DNA of 62,000 nt from NCBI RefSeq assembly GCF_964340395.1, contig NC_135564.1, positions 9,317,861 through 9,379,860 on the forward strand, read 5' to 3'. Source of the stretch: Glandiceps talaboti. Taxonomy: Eukaryota; Hemichordata; Enteropneusta; Spengelidae. This document shows, piece after piece, positions 51,871 to 62,000 of the stretch (its first letter is position 1; the number at the start of each line of letters is the position of its first letter). Below the pieces are notes generated by a model. It ran no database searches. It was not told the origin of the DNA and was given only the letters and a program-made list of their open reading frames with translations. The translations under genes were made by a program, and so were the position numbers.

Positions 51871-52812
51871 GTACCACTTTAGACAACATTTCCTGACGAG
51901 AAACTATTTTTTCCTTTTTAGTGGCCTACAAAAATATGCCAATAATTTATAAAAAAACTAAAAGCTACATCAATAATATTTTCAGGACAAGTGCGCTTTG
52001 GTATCGCAAATGCATGTATCAAATTATATTGAATTTGAAGTGTGCATTGTTGAGGTATAGCCTAATTACCGAAAACTATTAATTACGTAAATTTCACAAT
52101 AATTCTTGGGATGTTTGCCGAAACCTAATCAGTTCTTGTCACTACCCTACAGAACACATACAATAAATTTCGTTTGAATTGAGCCTGTCGTGTTTTAGAA
52201 AATGGTGATAAAGTCACACCACTTTTGATGACATTTCCTGACGAGAAACTATTTTTTTCTTTTTGTGGCCAATCGAAAATATGCCAATAACTTATTAAAA
52301 CTAAAAGCTACATTAGTAATATTTTCAGGACAGGTGCGCTTCGGTATCGCAAATTATAATGAATTTGAAGCGTGCATTCTTGAGATATAGCCTAATTTCC
52401 GAAAATCAATACTTATGTAAATTTGCTCATTAATATTCATGGGTTTTTGCCAAAATCTAATCAAGTCTTGCCATTACCCTATGGAATATGTCTTCAAAAT
52501 TGAATTTGAGCAAGCCGTTATGGAGAAAACGATGACACAGATCCTTTAATGTCCATGATGATCGTGTGTACAATGTACCAAAAATATGCCAATATCTTAT
52601 TAAAACTAAAAGCTACATTAGTAATATTTTCAGGACAGGTGCGCTTTGGTATCGCAAATGTCCTAATTACCGAAAATCATTAATTACGTAAATTTCTCAT
52701 TAATATTCAGGGGATTTTTACCAAAACCTAATCAAGTCTTGCCATTACCCTATGAAATACGTCTTCAAAATTTCATTTGAATTGAGCAAGCCGTTATGGA
52801 GAAAACGATGAC

Positions 52813-52843
<31 letters not shown>

Positions 52844-52857
52844 CACAGACACACATA
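51871..52857 (+). mobile_element. Threefold tandem RTE/SINE-like repeat with (CAGA)n tail
   Basis: Three copies of one element: about 51871-52205, 52217-52550, and a shortened one 52578-52810. Shared blocks: ACATTTCCTGACGAGAAACT, AAAATATGCCAATA, AACTAAAAGCTACAT, TTTTCAGGACA.GTGCGCTT, GGTATCGCAAAT, CCTAATCA.GTCTTG, AAGCCGTTATGGAGAAAACG. Copies 1 and 2 are 346 bases apart, 2 and 3 about 305. The last copy ends ATGACACAGACAAACAGACA and runs into (CAGA)n. GCCGT..GGAGAAA.CG..ACACAGACAGA is the usual 3' end style of RTE-clade LINEs and their SINEs. Copy 3 lacks internal blocks present in 1 and 2. Confidence 0.75.
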
Positions 52858-53244
52858 CTTCCACCCTTAAATATATCTCTTCCTTACGGAAGAAAAAATG
52901 ACATCGAAGGTTGGAGACGCAAAAGATATACTGCTTACGAAGTTAAAACTTTATGTTTTTGAGACAAAAATTACTCTATTCAAAACACAGTCGAGAACTT
53001 ATATCACAACCGCTGTTGGTTTAAGGCTGAAAGAGAAAAATGTATTGTGATATCATTTGACCTGTACCATAGGTGGACAGGCCATGGTCATATTACAAGA
53101 TTGATAATTGCATACGCACCCAACATAACAATGAATAAAAGAAGGCAGGCAAGACAGATGATTATTTAAACCTTTTCGATATGACAGTAGAAATTTCTTC
53201 AAAAGATTGAAATCTTGACAATAGTATATATAGCAGAGACATTA
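52858..53244. other. AT-rich intergenic sequence
   Basis: Nothing recognised. Confidence 0.5.
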
Positions 53245-54213
53245 CTGTACCACAGATGTAAACTATGTAAACTTGAATAACTACCAAGTATGTGAAGTTG
53301 TGGGACAGATGACTATGTATACAAGAATATCTACCCAAGGTTATGTGAAATTGGGGGAAAGATTTTGAATTGAATTGAAATTTATTTCATCAGATAACAA
53401 AAACATTGGACACATGAATATATACCCTAGATTATGTGAAGTTGGAGGAAAGATGACCATGGACACATGAATATCTACCCTAGATTATGTGAAGTTGGAG
53501 GAAAGATGACTATGTACACATGAATATCTACCCTAGATTATGTGAAGTTGGAGGAAAGATGACTATGTACACATGAATATCTACCCTAGATTATGTGAAG
53601 TTGGAGGAAAAATGACCATGGACACATGAATATCTACCCTAGATTATGTGAAGTTGGAGGAAAGATGACTATGTACACATGAATATCTATCCTAGATTAT
53701 GTGAAGTTGGAGGAAAGATGACTATGTACACATGAATATCTACCCTAGATTATGTGAAGTTGGAGGAAAGATGACTATGTACACATGAATATCTACCCTA
53801 GATTATGTGAAGTTGGAGGAAAGATGACTATGGACACATGAATATCTACCCTAGATTATGTGAAGTTGGAGGAAAGATGACCATGGACACATGAATATCT
53901 ACCCTAGATTATGTGAAGTTGGAGGAAAGATGACTATGTACACATGAATATCTACCCTAGATTATGTGAAGTTGGAGGAAAGATGACCACGGACACATGA
54001 ATATCTACCCTAGATTATGTGAAGTTGGAGGAAAGATGACTATGTACACATGAATATCTACCCTAGATTATATGAAGTTGGAGGATAGATGACTATGCAC
54101 ACATGAATATCTACCCTAGATTATGTGAAGTTGGAGGAAAGATGACTATGTACACATGAATATCTACCCTAGATTATGTGAAGTTGGAGGAAAGATGACT
54201 ATGTACACATGTT
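53245..54213. repeat. 53-bp minisatellite, 15 near-identical copies plus two decayed ones
   Basis: Unit GAATATCTACCCTAGATTAT then GTGAAGTTGGAGGAAAGATG and ACTATGTACACAT, exact period 53. Fifteen highly similar copies span about 53408-54209. Two diverged copies precede them (53265-53362), separated from the array by a 45-base insertion at about 53363-53408. Copies vary mostly at two sites (ACTATGTAC versus ACCATGGAC). Confidence 0.96.
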
Positions 54214-55625
54214 ATATTTATGTGTCAATAAGTGGATAGAAGTAGATGCTGCATAAACTGATCCAAGCATGAAGTTAAATTGATAGACAAGAACAATATC
54301 CACCAATTACAAGTGAGTGTGATTACAGAATAACAGAGTTATAAAATACACAAGTTTAAGCACGACAGTGGACAGTGTTGTTTAATACTAGGGTACAAAT
54401 GCTTGTCACCTCCAATCGGTTTTCCCTCCAAAATTAAATGGGATTAACTTAATAAAGTGTATTTTGGATTGCATGTAGTGATTATAATACATTATAGATT
54501 GTTCCGTAGATTGGGAGCATTTGGCAGTGGTACTAGATTTATGTAACAGTATATTATGGAGGGACTGTCTATGTTGCAACAGCTTAGTACTATGAATATT
54601 CATGAATCCTAAGTGCCTATTACCTTCAATGAAAAGGTCATGATTGTTCGTTGTTCACCTATCTATCGCATAAGCATTTCTGCTGACTCCCATGAGGAAA
54701 TGTGACCCATAGCGGAGATTCATAAGTGAAGGACGAATTCAATTTGCTTCTTTCTCTGAAATCACGTGTAATGTAGGTGATATAAAACCATTAAATGAGG
54801 CTCCTGGACCCAAAATTATTGAAAAAGCCCTTACGTCCTGGAGTGGTGTTCCCATTGGAATAGGCTTGTAATAGCCCCTTTGTTGCAAGAATCATCTTAT
54901 CAACTGAGTGAGCAAATTTCTCAAAAGTCATAACAAATATGTTTTTTATATACCTATTTTGAATGCGACACTGGGTGACGTGTTGTCACTGAGGTATGAA
55001 GTATGAGCTTGATTATATACGTCATCCCATGCTTTCCAAAATTCCCAGTAGACGAGGTGTACATACAGAAAATATCGCTTCAGTATTTGTGAAGAAAACA
55101 TATCTGACAATAGCAGTCTGATTGTGAGAGAGTATTAAAAGTACTTATGGTTCGTTGGCGATATCAAACCACTTGACATTAGCAGCAGCAGTAATGAATA
55201 GAATGTATCAATGTGTGCGAAATAGTTGAACGTTTACAAGAGATATGGCTTGCTTGGACAACGCGAATGCATCACCACGTACGTCTCTAGTATCTTTCCT
55301 GTCTGAAAGGTTATATGCGTACCTGTTTTAATACTATTTCATAAACCTTAAAACGAAGTCATTACCAGTAACGTACAGCTAGCTGCATTAAACAGACTAC
55401 ATTGTATATAAATTAGGTTCTAATCGGGACATGAATGCAAAGATTTGGAACCGAAATGCATTATAATAACAAAGGTGCAGATGTCATTATGATCTTGTCA
55501 CCGAGCCACTTTCAGGCAGGATAAATTATGTATACTAAACATTTGTTGTGTTGAATAAGGCGACAATGAAACATAAAATATTATTTTGCTGAGTGTCCAG
55601 ACGTTTGACTATCTATTGCCTGGGT
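54214..55625. other. AT-rich intergenic sequence
   Basis: Nothing recognised. Confidence 0.5.
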
Positions 55626-55725
55626 TGCTGTTGTTGTTGTAGTTGTAGTTGCACTTGTAGTTGTAGTTGTAGTTGTAGTTGTAGTTGTAGTAGTAGTAGT
55701 AGTAGTAGTTGTTGTTGTTGTTGTT
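55626..55725. repeat. (GTT)n(GTAGTT)n(GTA)n(GTT)n microsatellite
   Basis: Trinucleotide and hexanucleotide array. The CSCSCS-rich frame at 55593-55811 reads through it and is not a cysteine-rich protein. Confidence 0.95.
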
Positions 55726-56684
55726 CACATACTCATTCTGACAACGTTGAAAATTGTGTCAACTACAAATTGTGTACCTGTTATTACAATAGAATAAACC
55801 TTCAGGTATAACATACTAAGTGTCATGCAAAGTAGGGTGTCGATATGGCTTGCACGATTCTACATACAGACAGTCATGCTGTTCCACGATATAACCACAG
55901 AGTATAAATTGTACGGACTTTATAGCCTGACTTGGAATCAACAGTTAAAAGGGACAGGGGTCAACTACAGATACTATGTTTTCTAAATTATCAATTTACA
56001 TACAACCTATTTTTATGATTTTCTTTTGCCCTGAAAAGTGTATAGCGTATCCAAATATTTATCAATAACATTGACGAGTTTATGTATGTGTAATTACTCA
56101 ACTATCCTGCCACTGCACCCTAAATGTATCTATTCAAATTACTTGTTCGGTTTGCTCACCAGTTAAACTAACGATGACGTTGTTACTGCTTCAGTAAGTA
56201 CGACATCATGTGAGAACAAGAAAAACAATGTCTTAAATGTTAGAATCTGGCCTATGCCCCTTTGAGGTTAGTATAGTAGTAACTAATGCCAACTACAACA
56301 TACTATTGGACATTTGAACCTTATTTTACGATGCCTGTATTTACAAAGGGAGTATATCGAATGTTATATCACGTACTCTTTGTACCATTCGCAAGTTTTC
56401 GCATTCGAAGTTTTATTCACTGGGTTTTATATTCTGTACGTACTACGTCACGACAATTTACATCTACGCCATTGGGTTTGCGGTGATTTAAATATGAGTC
56501 AAACTTTTCATAATCGCCATTATTGTCGCCAGTAAAAAAAAAATCAAGCTTGCGCATGTATTACAAATCATATTATTCTCTACTATAGAAATAAGGGGTC
56601 TTGTCAATACCAGTTAGAAACGAGTAGTGGCAAATTCTTATCTCAGGAAAATATTTTTTGACATTTGGGCTATTGACAACTTGT
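55726..56684. other. AT-rich intergenic sequence
   Basis: Nothing recognised. Overlapping frames at 56286-56535 have no domain. Confidence 0.5.
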
Positions 56685-56750
56685 AGTGACAATGTCCCTT
56701 AACTTTTCGGCTGAATGAAGAACGTTAGTGGGGAATAATGTCTATTTATC
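56685..56750. mobile_element. Half copy of the 42.3-kb foldback element
   Basis: GTAGTGACAA...TTTTCGGCTGAATGAAGA...GGGGAATAATGT matches the right arm at 42391-42456 (GTAGTGATAA...TTTTCCGGCTGAATGAAGAC...GGAGAATAATGT). No left arm is seen. Confidence 0.65.
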
Positions 56751-57556
56751 ACTCGGTTGTACTCGGTTCTACATATGTGTATATATACACGCTTAGCCTA
56801 TCACTCTCATTGCACGTACAAGGGACGTACATAGACATGTTAGAATACTTTATTTTGCAAAGATTCGTTAAGGTCACATGTCAGTAGTAGACACATTGTC
56901 GCACATCAAACAAGTGGGGAAATCGAAGTGCATTATTGCAAACGTTGTGTTTTTAAGTCAGAAATCGATAAGCTCGCGTCAACAGTTATTTGAACAGTTA
57001 CTTCTTTTGGTTTCATTTTACACCGAAATATAGTAAAAAACAGGGAGATTCCTGACGTGAGATCTGGCTTTTTGTTACAATTTGATTTCGACTCGTCAAA
57101 TTCATGCCTATATACACTAAATGTAGATGACACCCTTCCGAAACGTAACGTTCTATTTACCTACGACCTTGACGGAATAGAGTCAAGAAATAAATAACGC
57201 GGAAATCGGACCTGAGCCAATAAATTCAGCTCTCCTTCAGTCACCCAATCAATCCTCGCTAGATGTCTATAGAAAGAGATTTATTCATCCCAGTACCCTT
57301 GAATCAATGACAGAAAGCTATGAATTGTCTAATCAGAACACTTAACCTGTGATCAGTGAAGGCAATTGACTCTATAACATTGCGAATGTACTAGAACACT
57401 GCGGTTTGGTCAGTGTTTTGATCAGAATTCCCTCAAATGTTCATCTTTAATCTTTAATCTATTTATATGTGTGTATAGTGTAAATAATACATTATCCGGT
57501 GAACTGCAAAGGACGAAGATATACTTTTTTTACCCTTGCCATCTTGCATTTACAAA
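56751..57556. other. Intergenic sequence
   Basis: Nothing recognised. Confidence 0.5.
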
Positions 57557-57770
57557 TATATATATATATATATATATAACTCGGTGAGTATCAATCTGCT
57601 AAGACAGTGCTCTATACCGCAGTGGCAGAGCGTAATAGTTTTGGTAGTACTGGAACTCTTTCTTGGTTGTAACTCGGAGTTTCACGCATATATATAGGAA
57701 GTCAGTGGTAAGATTTATCCGTAGTACAGTGCTCGATACGTCTGCACGCAGAGCGGAGTATATGTTGAGG
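57557..57770 (-). mobile_element. Tandem Penelope-like relics beside (TA)n
   Basis: Two diverged copies about 122 bases apart, on the minus strand: CGCTCTGCCACTGCGGTATA then GAGCACTGT (57632-57602) and CGCTCTGCGTGCAGACGTAT then CGAGCACTGT (57755-57725). Both match the segment at 14691-14715. Upstream of the first is GCGTGAAACTCCGAGTTAC (57688-57670), where GAAAC followed by ACTC/GAGT could be a hammerhead core and short stem III. The CTGANGA block is not intact (CTGACTT), so it would be inactive. A (TA)n tract lies at 57557-57578. Confidence 0.6.
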
Positions 57771-58632
57771 GTAGACACACACTAAACGTATTCCTCTAGT
57801 TCATTTTCGGTACGTCGATACTTCGAGTCAAGTTACACATTTATTTCTTGTTACTATGCGGCGTCCACAAATCCGTTCCCCAATCATCACAAAAGATGAG
57901 GAAGGAAACCAAATACCATTGCTAACAAGTGACTGAGGGTATGATTTAAGGGCAGGAGTGGTAGAAGGAAATAGTATTTGTAGTTCTGCCGCCTAATACA
58001 CGGTGGCGCCATTGTGACTTATCCTTACGGCTAACCTCTCTTGCAATCACAGAGTAGGATGGATAAGAAACAGATCTCGCATCTCTGAGATAGACCATTC
58101 ATACCTAAAAAAAAAGTTATTAAGTGTTTTTATTTTACACGTGCAGAAATTAGAGACTTTTGATAAAAAGTCTTCGCATACAATACACAATACATTGAAT
58201 TACCTTGGGTTCATGACCTAAGCTTAATTTAAGTAACCAAAGAAAGTGTAAATATGAATATCTTAACTACCTATACTATATACTTACATGTACCTGGTGT
58301 ACTTAACTATTTAACTTTACCGACTCAGAAACAACATGTACTTGCCAATCACATCGATCGACTAATCAGTTTGTCTGTCCTAGCGTTAATTGTATCTGTT
58401 ACAGTTCTCTCTGTTTAGCTATATATACATTAGTCATCATATAAATACTCCCCTCACCGCCTATCAACTTGCTTGCCTTAACCTGTAATCAAACAAACTG
58501 ATCATACACGTAACTAAAGAACTTTAATCGACGTCATGTCGACTAAACTAAACTAAACTACACGGCCTATCGACTTGCTCAGTATAGGCAGTTCATTAAC
58601 CTCCCTATATATCTCATAGCTATATCTCATAG
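57771..58632. other. Intergenic sequence
   Basis: Nothing firmly recognised. Short (CTAAA)n patch at about 58544-58562. Confidence 0.5.
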
Positions 58633-58633
58633 C

Positions 58634-58692
<59 letters not shown>

Positions 58693-58747
58693 ACGTACGT
58701 ACGTATGTATGTATGTATGTATGTATGTATGTATGTATGTATGTATG

Positions 58748-58786
<39 letters not shown>

Positions 58787-58829
58787 ATGTATGTATGTAT
58801 GTATGTATGTATGTATGTATGTATGTATG
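58633..58829. repeat. (CTGT)15/(ACGT)n/(TATG)n/(GT)n/(TATG)n composite microsatellite
   Basis: CTGT 58633-58692, ACGT units to about 58704, TATG units, GT block at about 58746-58770, TATG units to 58829. Frames on both strands are artefacts. Confidence 0.97.
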
Positions 58830-60477
58830 TCAATGTCGCAAGAAACTGTATACATTGATTCTTGTAGAATGTGCAGTTTCGTATTGGTGTTTGTGCGGTT
58901 GTATCTAATACAGCCAACCCACACTAACATGGAATGGAAGGTATAGTGATGTCAGTTCTCATGACGACAAAGGAAAATTTGAAGCTTGTCATTTATTTGA
59001 CTAATAATATGTGAATATTTTATATATGGGGCAAGTAATAGTCACTGCTCATTGGTATGATTTCAACAGGTTCTGTTACAAACACCTGTCGGTCATTGAA
59101 CCCAAATACTAAAATTTGGCGTTTGAAAAAAGCGACGAGAAAATATCTTTTTTTTCTTCCTTTTTTTGTGTGATTTTGTTTCAGCCATTGTCTCCTGGTA
59201 TGATTTCTGTGCATTTAAGAGTCGGTTTCCATAAAGGTTGGTTATTACTAATCGAATGCTATCATGTACCGGTGCAAATGCAGCCTCAAGTCCCAAACGG
59301 CATATCGCACATTATACTTTGGCAAATCGAATTCAATTTATCCTACTTTGAAGAATCGCCAACAGCAAGATACGAAATCAAGATACAGTAAAAGTGAGAT
59401 CATTCACCGTGAAGATACTTTTAAGTCATTTTACACCACCAGAGGGCGATCGTTGAAATGGTTGGGAACATCTTCGACAAGGTCAACGTTCAAACCAAAT
59501 CATGCGAGAGTACTCATTGCCCCACGCTTTTGTTTATTGTAAGTAGTTAGCACTCACTCTTTTTCTGTTTAGCCCCCAAACAAAATTTAGTCTGCTTGAA
59601 ATCAAAAAGACGGTCGCGACGAAATCTTTGGACTTATAATCGGCTTTAACAATATAGTATGTGCAAATGATTTCCAGACAGGTGTGGTATCGCTGACGCA
59701 CAATGTTGCCAGCTCTGTGTTATGTAATTCATAAGATTCCTGTGTACTACAGTCTTCATAAAAAGTGTCAGTAGTCATTCTCATTATAATCATAAATTAC
59801 ATAAGAGTTGGTTTCCCCATATTTTATCTAGACGACTTTCAAACAATTGTACGATGATGTTTCGACGTAAGCTAGCAATTTGTTCCGTATCTCAACTGAC
59901 CCTTGTACCAATGCATATTTTCTCAGATTCAGGCGAGACAGTGGTAACCTATACACATATCACAGATAGTTGTGTACACACGCTACTTCGTCAGGACCTA
60001 GTACACGTAGTTGCGGTTGTCACGTGGCCGATGATGTCGTATAATCTGTCACTCAATAAATAAAGAAGTCAATATGCCTTTCAATTGTTGAATGACAAAA
60101 TGATATTACAAACATAGCAATGAAAAAAAACTAGAAATCGACTATTGTCACTTAAATTACGTATCATTTTACGTCTAAATACGTGGTATGAATACGCCCC
60201 TCCATTTTGATTTTGTATATTCAACAACTTTGACAAATTACGTTCACAAGTTCACATCTCTGACACTATGAATACGAATGATTTGACCTCCCCACAGGCA
60301 ACAATTCAGAGAGTAGTTAAAGTATGTTAAACACGTATTAAAAAACGTAATGCAGTTCTCTAACAAGTAACGATATCAAACAGAAGTAAATGTGTCTATC
60401 CATAGAATCACATATATGGAAGTATATTTTGGAAAATTTGGGATCAAACCCAAGATAAAAAATTGGTATACACAAGT
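58830..60477. other. Intergenic sequence
   Basis: No supported gene. The 91- and 92-codon frames at 59116-59542 overlap each other. A TTTTGTTTCAG acceptor-like site precedes part of the first, but no matching donor, motif or family was found. Confidence 0.5.
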
Positions 60478-60702
60478 CATTCATTCATTCATTCATTCAT
60501 TCATTCATTCATTCATTCATTCATTTATTGCTTCCTTCCTTCATTCCTCCATTATGTATTATTCATTCATTCATTGCTTGTTCCTTCACTGCTTCTTTCC
60601 TTCCTTCCTTCCTTCCTTCCTTCCTTCCTTCCGTCCTTCTTCCCTCCCTCCCTCTATTCATTCATTCATGCATTCATTCATTCATTCATTCATTCATTCT
60701 AA
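60478..60702. repeat. (CATT)n/(CTTC)n composite microsatellite
   Basis: CATT block to about 60523, mixed units, CTTC block at about 60594-60630, CCTC units, then CATT again at about 60658-60698. Confidence 0.96.
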
Positions 60703-61075
60703 AACCACTGTACGGTAAAAAGTGATATAATGTGATTCAAAACTCACTATCAATGGGAAGTCGATATACATAAAACGCAAGAATACTGATGCTCACATAT
60801 TACTCTTTATTCGGACCTATTGCAAAAAATACAGTGTGCTTTCACTTCAATACTAGCGTAATAAACCCAAACTGCTTAAATTCAAACCCTTCTACTTCGT
60901 TCATCGTACAAACGCAATTTTCATTTTCGACAATAGGTGGCGCTAAATTTACGACCATTAAGTGATGATTTATTTAGTATATATCTATTTGTGTTGTCTG
61001 AATACATATTAAAATGTATTCGTAATTTATGAACAGAAAGGGAGGGAAGAAACAGACGAAGGATCAAACCAGAAA
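60703..61075. other. AT-rich intergenic sequence
   Basis: Nothing recognised. Confidence 0.5.
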
Positions 61076-61115
61076 GAACATAGAGTTTCAATTAGACGGC
61101 ATGGTGTTTCTTTTT
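61076..61115. mobile_element. Fragment of the 46.2-kb inverted-repeat element
   Basis: ATAGAGTTTCAATTAGACGG CATGGTGT matches the outer arm at 46271-46297 (ATAGAGTTTGAATTAGGAGG CACGTTGT). Confidence 0.55.
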
Positions 61116-61860
61116 ACATTTCATTATAGTAATATTGTCACTGTCTGACTTGTCGAATGAAACTAATGATTATTTGCAGCGTTATTGATAGAGAAATTGA
61201 TTTGATCATAGCAATTCGGAACCAGCTCCAGGACGGTCGTCGCATTCTGCCAAACTAGGCAAAGACTATTTTTCTGTTGACGTAACAAGGGAGCGTACGA
61301 TATGCGTTTAATAGTTAGCGCTACCGTAAAGAGAACAGTGGACTACGACAGTGATTTATAGAATATAATACATGTTTAATGTGATTCAAAATGATTCAGC
61401 GTTTATGTTTGGCTAACCACGTAGGTCAGGGCGAATGAAATGATTTGTAAATATTTACAAATTCAGATATTCTGTCAATTCTAGCTATTTCTAACCCATT
61501 CATTGGGAATTACCTGTTAGTCATTTTAGACATTTTCAAGACTGGTTATGAATCAAATAAGGGTAAGCTTTTGAGTGATCACGGTATCCGACGACAATAT
61601 TAATATACTCAGCGGATCAGATGCCTATACGAAGATAACATCATACCTAATTCATCACTAACGGCTATAGGCGCATACTAGGTTCATGTATACATGTCAG
61701 TACTTGTATTAAGGGTTGTATTATACTGAAGAGGAAGTCTTTAGAAAGTGTACATGTTAAACGGCATTAATAACATAATGATTTTCCAATCTCCAAATTC
61801 TGCCATTTTAATTTGGGAGGGCAGACAGGGCGATCGAGGACAGGATGATCCATTTATTGC
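61116..61860. other. AT-rich intergenic sequence
   Basis: Nothing recognised. Confidence 0.5.
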
Positions 61861-62000
61861 AAGCGCGCGCACGTGTGTGTGTATATTATGTGTATGTATG
61901 TATGTATGTATGTGTGTATGTATGTATGTATGTATGTATGTATGTATGTATGTATGTATGCATGCATGCATGCATGCATGCATGCATGCATGTATGTATG
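61861..62000. repeat. (GC)n(GT)n, (TATG)n and (CATG)8 composite microsatellite
   Basis: GCGCGCGCACGTGTGTGTGT at about 61864-61882, TATG units to 61960, (CATG)8 61961-61992, then TATG running off the right edge. (CATG)n is self-complementary. Confidence 0.96.

Noticed and set aside
55593-55811. Cysteine/serine-rich 72-codon frame resembling a cysteine-rich peptide
   Set aside because: The CS pairs come from a GTAGTT/GTT microsatellite. No signal peptide or disulfide framework.
57854-57934. Short plus-strand frame MRRPQIRSPIITKDEEGNQI and following residues, faintly like a retrotransposon linker
   Set aside because: Only about 26 codons before a stop, and flanking frames give no RT motif. Too weak to call.
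59116-59542. Two overlapping 91-92 codon frames with an upstream TTTTGTTTCAG acceptor-like site
   Set aside because: No matching donor, no domain, and the two frames conflict. Not enough to call an exon.

Overview
This window looks like a repeat-rich, AT-rich, gene-poor stretch of an animal nuclear genome. The likely source is a marine invertebrate (lophotrochozoan or invertebrate deuterostome), but the sequence alone does not settle the phylum. The evidence is long runs of di- and tetranucleotide microsatellites, decayed non-LTR retrotransposon ends with animal-type reverse-transcriptase C-termini, hammerhead-bearing repeats of the Penelope-like kind, GT-AG splice signals, AATAAA poly(A) signals, and no bacterial-style gene packing. 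Most long open frames are microsatellites or minisatellites read as protein (LSVC, YIHT, MYVC and similar) and are not genes.

Only one protein-coding gene is well supported. The reading frame at 40212-40487 (+) encodes a 91-residue secreted prohormone: signal peptide, one peptide ending in Gly-Lys-Arg (so probably amidated, ...NSGFHMF-NH2), and an acidic cysteine-free C-terminal peptide. A splice acceptor lies 60 bases upstream of its ATG. A TATA box followed by two consensus splice donors lies about 4.6 kb upstream (35523-35678), which suggests a non-coding first exon and a long leader intron. That link is inferred.

The most unusual structure is a nearly perfect 190-bp palindrome at 14497-14687, set between long (TA)n tracts. 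Each arm contains a complete minimal type I hammerhead ribozyme, one per strand. Related but decayed sequence occurs at 48241-48345 and twice at 57557-57770. This points to a Penelope-like or retrozyme family.

Layout: 0-14 kb is intergenic DNA with a LINE 3' end (2985-3465), a LINE 3' fragment (5490-5660) and minisatellites of 24 and 32 bp. 14.4-15.3 kb holds the hammerhead palindrome and tetranucleotide arrays. 15.8-16.5 kb holds a second LINE tail on the minus strand. 17-35 kb is intergenic with many microsatellites, a minus-strand non-autonomous repeat (29740-30230) and a 39-bp minisatellite (32500-33212). 35.5-40.9 kb is the prohormone gene. 41-62 kb is rich in foldback/MITE-like elements (42306-42463, 46246-46558, 49243-49391), a 175-bp tandem duplication, a threefold RTE/SINE-like repeat (51871-52857), a 53-bp minisatellite and composite microsatellites.
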